Shown piece by piece: positions 14,920 to 22,479 of a stretch of 23,731 nt of DNA. Under the pieces are notes generated by a model that worked only from the letters and a program-made list of their open reading frames with translations, was not told the DNA's origin and ran no database searches. The translations under genes were made by a program, and so were the position numbers. Origin of the DNA: Pseudomonadota bacterium (GTDB lineage Bacteria > Pseudomonadota > Gammaproteobacteria > Xanthomonadales > Rhodanobacteraceae); assembly GCA_021777635.1 (NCBI GenBank), contig JAJYDI010000007.1, positions 1 to 23,731 on the forward strand, given 5' to 3'. Position 1 is the stretch's first letter. The number at the start of each line of letters is the position of its first letter.

Positions 14920-17099
14920 TGCGCACCATTTCCACTTGCCTCGTTCTTTTTGCCGTGGCGCTGTTGGCCGGCTGCGCCAGCGCGCCGACCTTGCCCGTCA
15001 GCACCACCGCGATGCCGGCCCTTCCCGCCGGCGTGGCGAAGACCACAGCCATGATCAGGCCGCAATCCACGCCACCGGCAGCGCATGCCGATCTGCATCC
15101 GGGCAGCGGCACCCTGATCGATAGGGCGGCGGCGCAGCCGCGCCGGATGCACGTCGCAACCAAGGGCGAGGTGGTGTTCAACTTCGAAAACCAGCCGGTC
15201 GATGCGGTGGTCAAGGCCATCCTCGGCGACCTGCTGAAGCAGAACTATGCGATCGCGCCCGGCGTGCAGGGCGCGGTGACCTTCGCCACGGCCGAGCCGG
15301 TGCACCGCGCGGATGCCCTGCCGATCCTGGAGATGCTGCTGGCATGGACCAACAACGCGCTGATCGAGCGCGATGGCAGCTACCTGGTGCTGCCAACCAA
15401 GGACGCGATCGCCGGCAACGTGGTGCCGAGCCTGGGCGCGGCGGCGCCGGCGCGCGGTTTCCAGGCGCGGCTGTTCCCGCTGCATTACATCGCCGCGCAG
15501 GAAATGCAGAAGCTGCTCAAGCCGTTTGCGCGACCGGATGCGTTCCTGCTGGTCGACAACGCGCGCAACCTGCTGGTGCTGGCCGGTACGCCCGATGATC
15601 TGGCCAATTACGCACGCACCATCCGCATCTTCGACGTCGACTGGCTGAAAGGCATGTCGGTCGGAGTCTATGCCCTGCAACGCGCCGACGTGAAGTCGCT
15701 GCTGCCCGAACTGCAAAAGCTGTTCGGTCCCAAGGGCGATACGCCACTCGCGGGCATGCTGCGCTTCATTCCGTTGGAGCGCACCAATTCGATCGTGGTG
15801 ATCACGCCGCAGCCGGCCTATCTGCAGGAGGTGCGTGACTGGATCGAGCGCATGGACCGCGGCGGTGGCAACAGCGATCAGCTCTACGTCTATGACGTGC
15901 GAAACGTCCAGGCCAGCTACCTCGCCGACTATCTCAACCAGATCTACAACGGCGCCGCACCGGCGCCGCGCGAGAACCAGGGGAGGGTGGCGCCGACGCT
16001 GTCCCCCACCACGTTGCAGGGTGGCATGAGCAACGGCGCAGCCAGCGGGGCAGGGCAGTCCTATATGCAGATGCCCCAGCAGCGCGCGGTGCGGCCCGGC
16101 ATACCCCAAGTATCGGCTGGATCACAGAACGGTGAAAAAGACGTTCGGATCACGGCGGTCGACGAGAACAACCAGTTGCTGGTGCGCTGCCGCCCAGGCC
16201 AGTGGAGCGAGATTCTGGCCGCGATCAAGCGCCTGGACTTGGTGCCGCTGCAGGTACAGATCGAGGCACGCATCCTCGAGGTGCAGCTCACCGGCGCCTT
16301 CCAGTTCGGCGTGCAGTGGTATCTCGAGGGCCTGACCGGCAGCCAGCCCGGTTCGCCGCCCGGTTACGCGCAGCCCAACAACCCGCACCAGGGTGCGCTC
16401 GGTTTGGGCGGTGCCGCCTACAACCCCTCCAATGCGCTGTTCTACTCGTTCATCAACAGTCGCGTGCAGGTCGCTCTGCAGGGACTGGAGACGAGCGGCA
16501 ACACCCGCGTGCTGTCGGCACCGTCGGTGGTAGTGATGAACAATCAGGAAGCCACGATCCAGGTCGGCGACCAGGTGCCGGTCAATCAAACCTACTTCGT
16601 GCCCGGTATCAGTGGCAACACCACCAACTCGCAGCTGACGCTCGGCTCGGTGCAATACATCAGCACTGGCGTGATCCTCGACGTCACGCCGCGGGTGAAT
16701 CCCGGCGGTCTGGTCTATCTCAACATCACCCAGCAGGTCAGCACACCAGGCAACAAGGACCAGTACGGCAACTACACCATCTCGCAGCGTGCGCTGAGCA
16801 CCCAGGTGGCGGTCCAGAGCGGCCATACCGTGCTGCTCGGCGGCCTGATCCAGCAGAACGAGAGCAATACCGACAGTGGCGTGCCGTTCCTAAACCGCAT
16901 CCCGCTGCTGGGCCGCCTGTTCGGCACCACCCAGCGCAGCAATGACCGCACCGAGCTGATCGTGCTGATCACGCCACGAGTGATCGCCAACAGCCAGCAG
17001 GCCGAGCAGATCACCGATGAGTACCAGCGCCAGTTCCAGTCCCTGCAACCGCTGAAGGCAGTTGGCAAGGGCAAGGCGGGAGGCCGCGCGCCGCGCTGA
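14919..17099 (+). CDS. gspD: Type II secretion outer-membrane secretin GspD, lipoprotein type
   Basis: GspD forms the outer-membrane channel. The 726-residue protein has a lipoprotein signal (MRTISTCLVLFAVALLAGC19), so it should be lipidated and self-targeting, as described for XpsD; no gspS pilotin gene is seen. The N0-N3 periplasmic domains occupy about 75-430 (VVFNFENQPVDAVVKAILGDLLKQNYAI..., FQARLFPLHYIAAQEMQKLLKPF, YVYDVRNVQASYLADYLNQIYNG). The secretin core lies at about 441-690 and contains VQIEARILEVQ, VLSAPSVVVMNNQEATIQVGDQVPV, TGVILDVTPRVNPGGLVYLNI, QSGHTVLLGGLIQ and ELIVLITPRVI. A low-complexity Gly/Met/Gln loop (about 358-400) separates N3 from the core. The start overlaps gspN by one base. 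It is the last gene of the operon. Confidence 0.95.
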   Translation: MRTISTCLVLFAVALLAGCASAPTLPVSTTAMPALPAGVAKTTAMIRPQSTPPAAHADLHPGSGTLIDRAAAQPRRMHVATKGEVVFNFENQPVDAVVKAILGDLLKQNYAIAPGVQGAVTFATAEPVHRADALPILEMLLAWTNNALIERDGSYLVLPTKDAIAGNVVPSLGAAAPARGFQARLFPLHYIAAQEMQKLLKPFARPDAFLLVDNARNLLVLAGTPDDLANYARTIRIFDVDWLKGMSVGVYALQRADVKSLLPELQKLFGPKGDTPLAGMLRFIPLERTNSIVVITPQPAYLQEVRDWIERMDRGGGNSDQLYVYDVRNVQASYLADYLNQIYNGAAPAPRENQGRVAPTLSPTTLQGGMSNGAASGAGQSYMQMPQQRAVRPGIPQVSAGSQNGEKDVRITAVDENNQLLVRCRPGQWSEILAAIKRLDLVPLQVQIEARILEVQLTGAFQFGVQWYLEGLTGSQPGSPPGYAQPNNPHQGALGLGGAAYNPSNALFYSFINSRVQVALQGLETSGNTRVLSAPSVVVMNNQEATIQVGDQVPVNQTYFVPGISGNTTNSQLTLGSVQYISTGVILDVTPRVNPGGLVYLNITQQVSTPGNKDQYGNYTISQRALSTQVAVQSGHTVLLGGLIQQNESNTDSGVPFLNRIPLLGRLFGTTQRSNDRTELIVLITPRVIANSQQAEQITDEYQRQFQSLQPLKAVGKGKAGGRAPR

Positions 17100-17124
17100 T
17101 CGCCGCGCGGTCCCGGGCGCAGCG

Positions 17125-17159
17125 GCTCGTGCGTGCGGCCGTTTGGTCATCGCACGAGC
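17125..17159 (+). terminator. Hairpin downstream of gspD, possible terminator
   Basis: A perfect 9-bp stem GCTCGTGCG/CGCACGAGC with a 17-nt loop lies 26 nt after the gspD stop. There is no T-run, so intrinsic termination is uncertain; it could instead stabilise the 3' end of the T2SS message. Confidence 0.35.
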
Positions 17160-17194
17160 GGCGGGGCGCGGTCGCCGCGGACGCGCGCTCACGA

Positions 17195-17221
17195 CTTGTT
17201 GACGAGTTTCCTGTACCATAT
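17195..17221 (+). promoter_or_regulatory. Candidate heat-shock (sigma-32 type) promoter of rpoH
   Basis: CTTGTT (17195-17200), a 13-nt spacer and TACCATAT (17214-17221) fit the sigma-32 pattern CTTGAA-N13-14-CCCCATnT with several mismatches. A sigma-70 reading (TTGACG at 17199) lacks a -10 at 16-18 nt. If used, transcription would start near 17228, upstream of the hairpin and the CIRCE operator. Confidence 0.35.
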
Positions 17222-17233
17222 GGTTCATGTATT

Positions 17234-17252
17234 GGCCCGGGAACCCCGGGCC
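17234..17252 (+). other. Perfect 8-bp hairpin in the rpoH leader
   Basis: GGCCCGGG and CCCGGGCC flank a three-base AAC loop, and the sequence GCTTTA follows. It is very stable for its size and lies just before the CIRCE element. It could be a weak terminator for T2SS read-through or a 5' structure of the rpoH message. Confidence 0.6.
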
Positions 17253-17255
17253 GCT

Positions 17256-17282
17256 TTAGCACTCAAATAGGTCGAGTGCTAA
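17256..17282 (+). promoter_or_regulatory. CIRCE element (HrcA operator) upstream of rpoH
   Basis: TTAGCACTC, a 9-nt spacer (AAATAGGTC) and GAGTGCTAA match the CIRCE consensus TTAGCACTC-N9-GAGTGCTAA at all 18 arm positions. An additional flanking T/A pair extends each arm by one base. CIRCE is bound by the HrcA repressor, which is kept active by GroEL. The element ends 28 nt before the rpoH ATG, so it lies in the leader or just after the start of transcription, a position typical of functional CIRCE sites. No other gene lies between it and rpoH. Confidence 0.93.
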
Positions 17283-17310
17283 AATGAACCCTATTGCAGG
17301 AGGTCCGAGC

Positions 17311-18168
17311 ATGTCGCAAGCCCTGATTCCCGCCCACTTCCCCGCGCTGAGCGCGATGGGAAGCATTGATGCCTACATCGGAGCGGTCTATCGCATCCCG
17401 GTGCTCAGCGCCGAGGAAGAGCGCGCGCTCGCCGCGCGCTATCGGAGCGAGGCTGACCTCGAGGCAGCCAAGAAACTGGTGCTCTCGCATCTGCGTTTCG
17501 TGGTGCATGTGGCCCGTGGCTATTCCGGCTATGGCCTGCAGTTGGCCGACCTCGTCCAGGAAGGCAATATCGGCTTGATGAAGGCGGTCAAGCGCTTCGA
17601 TCCCGAGCAGGGCGTGCGCCTGGTCAGTTTCGCCGTGCACTGGATTCGCGCCGAGATGCACGAATTCATCCTGCGCAACTGGCGAATCGTCAAGGTGGCC
17701 ACCACCAAGGCGCAGCGAAAGCTGTTCTTCAATCTACGCAAGTCCAAGAAGCGTCTGGGCTGGATGAACACCGAGGAAGTGCGCGCGGTTGCAAAGGACT
17801 TGGGTGTGCCGGTGGCCACGGTTCTGGAAATGGAGTCGCGGCTGAGTGGTCGCGATGTCGCCTTCGATGCACCCGATGACGCCGACGAGGACGCCAGACC
17901 CTCCCCGGTGGCGTATCTGGTCGATCATTCCGCCGACCCGTACGCGACGGTGGCCGAAGCCGATCAGGACGGCCGCGACCACGACAGCTTGCATGCCGCC
18001 ATCGAGCGTCTCGACGAGCGCTCGCGCGACATCATCCAGCGGCGCTGGCTCAATGAGCCCAAGGCCACGCTGCAGGAGCTGGCTGACGCGTATGGCGTTT
18101 CGGCTGAGCGAATCCGCCAGGTCGAGGCCAACGCGATGAAGAAGATGCGCGCGCTGTTTGCCGCCTGA
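17311..18168 (+). CDS. rpoH: RNA polymerase heat-shock sigma factor RpoH (sigma-32)
   Basis: RpoH directs RNA polymerase to heat-shock promoters (chaperones, proteases). The 285-residue protein has the N-terminal segment of the family ([28 protein letters not shown], about 18-45) and region 2 with [69 protein letters not shown] (about 60-128). The diagnostic RpoH box QRKLFFNLR (135-143) follows, then region 3 and the region 4 helix-turn-helix [28 protein letters not shown] (about 253-280). ATG 17311 has CAGGAGGT 6-7 nt upstream. It is a stand-alone gene here, flanked by the T2SS operon and a terminator; in many gammaproteobacteria rpoH follows ftsX. Control probably involves HrcA through the CIRCE site. 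Confidence 0.96.
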   Translation: MSQALIPAHFPALSAMGSIDAYIGAVYRIPVLSAEEERALAARYRSEADLEAAKKLVLSHLRFVVHVARGYSGYGLQLADLVQEGNIGLMKAVKRFDPEQGVRLVSFAVHWIRAEMHEFILRNWRIVKVATTKAQRKLFFNLRKSKKRLGWMNTEEVRAVAKDLGVPVATVLEMESRLSGRDVAFDAPDDADEDARPSPVAYLVDHSADPYATVAEADQDGRDHDSLHAAIERLDERSRDIIQRRWLNEPKATLQELADAYGVSAERIRQVEANAMKKMRALFAA

Positions 18169-18200
18169 TCGCGATTTCCCGTGCCACACGCTGCCACCCG

Positions 18201-18226
18201 ACGGCCTCCCTTCTGGAGGCCGTTTG
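18201..18226 (+). terminator. Intrinsic terminator of rpoH
   Basis: A perfect 9-bp stem ACGGCCTCC/GGAGGCCGT with a CTTCT loop is followed by a short T-run. It lies 33 nt after the rpoH stop codon. Confidence 0.75.
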
Positions 18227-18269
18227 CATGAGTGTCGTTGTCATGGCCGGGAGACCCGCCCGTGCGCCC

Positions 18270-18370
18270 GACTCCCGGGGCCTGCTATTACGACGCGGTT
18301 ACGGTTCGGATAATTCGACTTAACGATAAAGATACAGTCACGGAACAGCCTTACGGTAGGCCCCGGAGTC
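18270..18370 (+). repeat. Imperfect inverted repeat around the AT-rich island
   Basis: GACTCCCGGGGCCTGC (18270-18285) pairs with GTAGGCCCCGGAGTC (18356-18370) apart from one extra C and one mismatch. The arms enclose about 70 bp that are much more AT-rich than the surroundings. It could be an RNA stem, a pair of regulator half-sites or the ends of a tiny mobile element. Confidence 0.55.
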
Positions 18371-18557
18371 GTCTACCGAGAAGTGGATCCCGATGAACCC
18401 GGGCCGCACCTGCTACGCCGTGCCCACTGATGCTCACGCACGGGCGAATCGCGGGGCGTGCAGAGCGCATCGCTTGCAAAGGCTATGGCCGGCTGCCCGT
18501 CTCCGTTCGGTGCCATGGGGGGGCGCAGCGTCGCTTGGGTGGGCCATCGCGGTCCAT

Positions 18558-18610
18558 GGCCGGCGGCCGGACGGTCCGGGCGGACCGCCCCGGCGCGAAT
18601 GCCGCCGGCC
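18558..18610 (+). other. GC-rich hairpin in the receptor leader
   Basis: Outer arms GGCCGGCGGC (18558-18567) and GCCGCCGGCC (18601-18610) are perfect complements. A second palindrome inside, CGGTCCG/CGGACCG, lies at 18572-18587. The structure ends 110 nt before the receptor ATG and is not followed by a T-run. Confidence 0.6.
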
Positions 18611-18719
18611 TTGGCTGCAATGGAGGACGAAAGACTGCAATGCCGTTTGCCTGGATCGGTTTGACCCGGAAGCCCGACACGGTGCCTGTTCCGATTTCTT
18701 CAACATCAGGAGGGATTTT

Positions 18720-21071
18720 ATGCGATTGATGAAACTGTCCCCGCTTTTCTGTGCCATGGCTGCGGCGGGTGCGGTGGCCGTACTGCCCACCTGCGCGTTC
18801 GCACAGGCCGCGCCTGCGCAAAGCAGCAGCACCAGCAAGACGAAACAGGTTCAGAAGCTCTCCGAGATCCAGGTCATTGCCCGGGAGCTGACAATCACCA
18901 GGATCCCGATGAACTCGGCGTTCAGTTCGTCGATCATCGGACCCTCGGCGATCCGCTTCGCTTCGCCGATGCTGAGCGTGCAGAGCCTGCTGGAACGCAC
19001 ACCCTCGATCAACGTGCGCACACCGGCAGCGAACAGCGTGCGCACCAACATCACCTTTCGCGCGTTCAGCAGCGGCCAGTTTTCCGAGACCTTCGACGGT
19101 GTGCCGATCAACGACCCCTTCAACGGCGGCACGACCAATTCGGCGTCCACGCGCAACAACATTCCGCTGACGCTCAACGACATCAACAGCGTCAACATTT
19201 ACCGGGGTATCAATAGTCCGGCGGTCACCTCCTACAACTCGCTGGGCGGCACCATCGCCTTCGAGCCGCGTGATCCGAGCGCCAGTCCTAACGCTTCAGT
19301 GACCGTGGGCGGCGGCAGCTTCAGCACGTGGTTCGAGGGACTGACCGCCAACACCGGCGCGATCGGCGGCGTGCGCAACATGGTCAGCATCAACCACAAC
19401 AGCAGCAGCGGCTGGCAGGCCAATTCCGGCAACCGCAACACGAATCTCTACTATGCCGGCGTCCTGCCCTATGACGAGGGCGATGGCGAGGTCTATGCCT
19501 ATGCCATCTACAACATCAACAAGGGCTTCACGCCGCACACCATCCCGCTGCCGCTGATCCAGCAGTACGGCTACCGCTACGGCTGGCCGCTGGGCTGGAC
19601 CAACAGCTACAACAAGGACCACGGCGGCACCTATATCCTGGGCGACCGCATGCGCGTCAACCACCTGCTGTCGTTCAACGCCCGGGTGTACGCGCGCAAT
19701 ATCGATTACAACCGTGTTTCCTACGGCAACCCGGCCTTCTCGCAGAGTGCGACCCAGCCCTATTACCTGCCCAACCAGCCTGCGACCTGGCCGTTCTCTC
19801 CGTATCCGGGCCAGACGAGCTACGACCCGATCGCGGGATTCGCCAGTTATGCGGCGGGCAACGCCTACCACACCTACCTGTACAGCACGCAGCAGTACGG
19901 GTTCATGCCGCATTTCACCCTGAATCTTCCCGACAATCAGGTCAAATTCGGCGGCGACTGGTCGCACACCAAACTGCATTCGTCCGAATACTGGTACGGC
20001 GCCAATCCGATGCCGCTGGTCACCGGCTACAACAATGCCTGGGACGAGCATGATTCGCGCAGCCTGGGATCGGCTTTCGTGCAGGATCGAGTCAGCCTGT
20101 TCGACGGCGCGCTGCAGGTGACGCCCGGCCTCAAGTACCTCGTGGCGCGCACCTCCGACTTCGACAACATCGGCTTCTACTATCCGATCAGCGGCACGGT
20201 CTCCGACTCCGAGCACTACACCTCGCCGACGATCGGCTTGAACTATCGCCCGGTGCGGCACGTCAGCTTGTATGCGGCCTGGGGGAAGACCGCCAAATTC
20301 CCCGGCATCGCCGCTTACTACAACAATGTCGGTCAGACCAATTCGGGCGGCCAGAGCGTGGTGGTGCCGATTCACGTCACGCCGGAGTACGTACGTGACA
20401 TCGAGGCTGGCGCGCGCTATGAGGCGCACGGTTTTCAGGGCGCGCTCAATGTTTATCGCGAGAGCTTCGCCAACACCTTCATCCAGGTCACTGACCCCAC
20501 GTCGGGCCTGACGACCACATCCAACGGCGGCAGTTCACGTTATGAGGGCATCGAGCTCGACTTGCAGGACAGCCTCGTCACCTCGTATGGCGCGTTCAGC
20601 ATCTTCGGCAACATTGCCGAAAACCGGGCGAATTTCACCTCCAGCTTCACCGTGTCCAATGCCGCGGGTGCTGCCCCGTTGGCCGGGCAAAGCGTGGTGG
20701 CGGGGCAACCACTGGCCGGCGTGCCGAAGCATCTGGCCAATCTCGGCCTCGGCTGGAAATGGCGGACCTGGCGCGCGAGCCTGAGCGAGCACTACTCCGG
20801 CTCGCAGTACGTCAACGAGTACAACGCCGGAGTGCCCACGGCCGAGACGATTCCGAGTTATGCGGTGATGAACTTCACCCTGCGCGACACGTTGCACCTC
20901 GGCACCGGCATGCTCAAGGACGTGCAGCTTGCCCTGCACGTCGACAATGTCTTCGACCGCCACTACTACACGTTCGGTTACGGCGACACGACTTTCGCCG
21001 GCAACCCGTTCGTGCGGGCGATCTACGAGGAACCGCGCGCGTACTTCGGTTCGGCGACGATCGATTTCTGA
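18720..21071 (+). CDS. TonB-dependent outer-membrane receptor, substrate unknown
   Basis: This 783-residue outer-membrane transporter is energised by TonB. The signal peptide (MRLMKLSPLFCAMAAAGAVAVLPTCAFA, cut after about residue 28) is followed by a short linker and a probable TonB box around KLSEIQVIA (46-54). The plug domain (about 65-185) has SIIGPSAIRFASPMLSVQSLLERTPSINVRTP, FRAFSSGQFSETFDGVPINDPFNG and VNIYRGINSPAVTSYNSLGGTIAFEPRD. The rest is the 22-strand barrel, with family landmarks DRVSLFDGALQVTPGLKY, SLYAAWGKTAKFPGI, YVRDIEAGARYEAHGFQGALNVYRESF and DNVFDRHYYTFGYG. It ends in the aromatic residue F (SATIDF) needed for outer-membrane insertion. ATG 18720 has AGGAGGG 5 nt upstream; ATG 18729 is an alternative. 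Large aromatic, Asn/Tyr-rich loops suggest a siderophore or carbohydrate ligand, but neither is established. It is a single-gene unit, convergent with the downstream two-component genes. Confidence 0.92.
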   Translation: MRLMKLSPLFCAMAAAGAVAVLPTCAFAQAAPAQSSSTSKTKQVQKLSEIQVIARELTITRIPMNSAFSSSIIGPSAIRFASPMLSVQSLLERTPSINVRTPAANSVRTNITFRAFSSGQFSETFDGVPINDPFNGGTTNSASTRNNIPLTLNDINSVNIYRGINSPAVTSYNSLGGTIAFEPRDPSASPNASVTVGGGSFSTWFEGLTANTGAIGGVRNMVSINHNSSSGWQANSGNRNTNLYYAGVLPYDEGDGEVYAYAIYNINKGFTPHTIPLPLIQQYGYRYGWPLGWTNSYNKDHGGTYILGDRMRVNHLLSFNARVYARNIDYNRVSYGNPAFSQSATQPYYLPNQPATWPFSPYPGQTSYDPIAGFASYAAGNAYHTYLYSTQQYGFMPHFTLNLPDNQVKFGGDWSHTKLHSSEYWYGANPMPLVTGYNNAWDEHDSRSLGSAFVQDRVSLFDGALQVTPGLKYLVARTSDFDNIGFYYPISGTVSDSEHYTSPTIGLNYRPVRHVSLYAAWGKTAKFPGIAAYYNNVGQTNSGGQSVVVPIHVTPEYVRDIEAGARYEAHGFQGALNVYRESFANTFIQVTDPTSGLTTTSNGGSSRYEGIELDLQDSLVTSYGAFSIFGNIAENRANFTSSFTVSNAAGAAPLAGQSVVAGQPLAGVPKHLANLGLGWKWRTWRASLSEHYSGSQYVNEYNAGVPTAETIPSYAVMNFTLRDTLHLGTGMLKDVQLALHVDNVFDRHYYTFGYGDTTFAGNPFVRAIYEEPRAYFGSATIDF

Positions 21072-21091
21072 TCCTTCGATAACGGTGGCGG

Positions 21092-21111
21092 CCGGCTCTT
21101 GCATGAGCCGG
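21092..21111. terminator. Hairpin between convergent receptor and kinase genes
   Basis: CCGGCTC/GAGCCGG with a six-base TTGCAT loop lies 20 nt after the receptor stop and 41 nt beyond the kinase stop on the other strand. It has no T-run on either strand, but its place between convergent genes suits a bidirectional terminator. Confidence 0.5.
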
Positions 21112-21152
21112 TCGGCACTGTACGCCGTCGCCGGATTCCTGCGGCGGCCGGT

Positions 21153-22478
21153 TCACGCCGGGCGCAGCGGCAGTTCGATCAGTACCTCGAGTCCGCCGTC
21201 CGCGACGTTGCGGGCGGTAATGCGGCCGCCGGCGCGGGTAATCGCGCGCCGCGCGATGGCCAAGCCGATGCCACTGCCATCGCTGCCTCGCTGGCGAGCG
21301 TCGGCGGTACGGAAGAAGGGTTCGAACAGGCGCGGCAGATCGGCCTCGGCGACGCCCGGGCCGCGGTCGCGGATGCGCAACTGCGCCCTGGTTCCGTTGC
21401 CCTCGCGACGCAGCTGTACGTCGATCACGCTGGCCTCGGGCGCATGGCGCACGGCATTGCGCAAGACGTTCTCGATCGCGCTGGCCAGCAGGTCCAGTTC
21501 GGCGCGGATCGGCAAGACGTCGGCACATTGCAGGCGTATCTCGATGCGCCGCGGCGTTGCTTCGAAGCGGGCATCGGCCACCCGTGACTCGATCAGGGCC
21601 GCCAGGTCACCATTTTCCACCGGCCCGCGCGTGCCACTCTCCAGCCGTGACAGGTCCAACGCCTGCGCGATCAGGCGGTTCATGCGCTCGACTTCGCGGC
21701 CAATGCGTTCGTGGGCGCCCTCGATCTCCTCGCTGCTGCCGCCGCGGCCGAGTTCCAGCGCCACGCGCAGGCGCGCCAGCGGCGAGCGCAACTCATGGGC
21801 GACGTCGCCAATCAGGCGCCTATGGTCGAGGATCAGCCGGCCGACGTGGTCGGCCATGGCGTCAAATTCGCGCGCCAAGGCCACCATCTCGCGCGAGCGG
21901 CCGGTGCGCAGGGTGCCCACGCGCGCATCCAGGTCGCCGTCGGCGAAGCGGCGCGCGCGGTCACGGATCTGCGCCAGCGGCAGCGCGACATAGCGTGCCA
22001 GCAGCAGGCTGACCAGCATGCTGGCCAACAAGGCCGCACCGGCCAGCACGGTGCGAAACAGCAGTCGGTGCGGTGGCGGATGCGGGGCCGGGGGTGGTCC
22101 CCAGCGCACGGTGACGGTGTACGGCGCCTGGTCCGCGGCCACCACGTGCCGCGTCGCGATGATCTCGCGCTCGCGCTGCCAGCCGGATGCCGGCAGCGAC
22201 ACGGATGGCGCATCGCGGCCCGGCTGGATGCTGACGCGCAGCGGCCCGCTGCTGCGCAATCGCGCCCAGCGTCGGGCCTGAGCCAGAGGGTGCTGGCTGA
22301 GCTGGCGCATCGCCTCGTCGGCGACATCGTCGACCACGGCGTGCTGCCATTTGGGCGGCGGTGGCGCCTGTGCCCGATCGCGTTCGATCAGCAGCGAGGT
22401 GACGCCGATGCTGGCCGCGATCATCACCACCAGCGCCACCCAGAACAGCGCCATGACTCGCCAGTACAGGCTGCCCAT
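21153..22478 (-). CDS. Sensor histidine kinase, CpxA/PfeS-like
   Basis: This 441-residue inner-membrane kinase has an N-terminal helix (about 7-30, RVMALFWVALVVMIAASIGVTSLLI), a periplasmic sensor region of ~110 residues (31-140) and a second helix (about 142-163). HAMP follows (about 164-215, YVALPLAQIRDRARRFADGDLDARV). The H-box is RRLIGDVAHELRSPLARL with phosphorylated His228. The ATPase domain has an N-box ENVLRNAVRHAP (336-347), G1 DRGPGV (371-376) and G2 GSGIGLA (401-407). The H-box and HAMP style resemble CpxA and PfeS kinases, so envelope stress or metal sensing is a reasonable guess. The start lies one base after the regulator stop (TGA-C-ATG), so the two are co-transcribed and probably coupled. 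A longer upstream frame reading was discarded because it would run into the regulator. Confidence 0.92.
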   Translation of the reverse strand: MGSLYWRVMALFWVALVVMIAASIGVTSLLIERDRAQAPPPPKWQHAVVDDVADEAMRQLSQHPLAQARRWARLRSSGPLRVSIQPGRDAPSVSLPASGWQREREIIATRHVVAADQAPYTVTVRWGPPPAPHPPPHRLLFRTVLAGAALLASMLVSLLLARYVALPLAQIRDRARRFADGDLDARVGTLRTGRSREMVALAREFDAMADHVGRLILDHRRLIGDVAHELRSPLARLRVALELGRGGSSEEIEGAHERIGREVERMNRLIAQALDLSRLESGTRGPVENGDLAALIESRVADARFEATPRRIEIRLQCADVLPIRAELDLLASAIENVLRNAVRHAPEASVIDVQLRREGNGTRAQLRIRDRGPGVAEADLPRLFEPFFRTADARQRGSDGSGIGLAIARRAITRAGGRITARNVADGGLEVLIELPLRPA

Positions 22479-22479
22479 G

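Larger units (their letters stand above)
18227..18719 (+). other. Long structured leader of the TonB-dependent receptor gene
   Basis: No credible gene was seen in this ~490 bp. It holds an AT-rich island (18305-18340, with GATAAAGATACA) that may contain the promoter. A long inverted repeat (18270-18285 with 18356-18370) flanks the island. A GC-rich hairpin lies at 18558-18610, and there is a strong ribosome site AGGAGGG (18708-18714). Open frames that cross it lack start signals and recognisable residues. A partial resemblance to a cobalamin riboswitch was judged insufficient. Confidence 0.5.

Noticed and set aside
17199..17204. TTGACG as a sigma-70 -35 for rpoH.
   Set aside because: No -10-like hexamer is found 16-18 nt downstream; the sigma-32-like reading fits the spacing better, though it remains tentative.
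18244..18260. B12-box-like sequence (GGCCGGGAGACCCGCC) and, at 18422-18450, a GCCCACTG...CGGGCGAA stretch, suggesting a cobalamin riboswitch before the TonB receptor.
   Set aside because: The B12-box match lies upstream of the other element instead of downstream, right after the rpoH terminator, and the remaining conserved blocks (GGGAA, CCGCAACTG) are missing. A covariance-model search with Rfam cobalamin families would settle it.
18393..18719. In-frame upstream extension of the TonB receptor by 109 codons.
   Set aside because: It would bury the clear signal peptide and ignore the AGGAGGG ribosome site 5 nt before ATG 18720.
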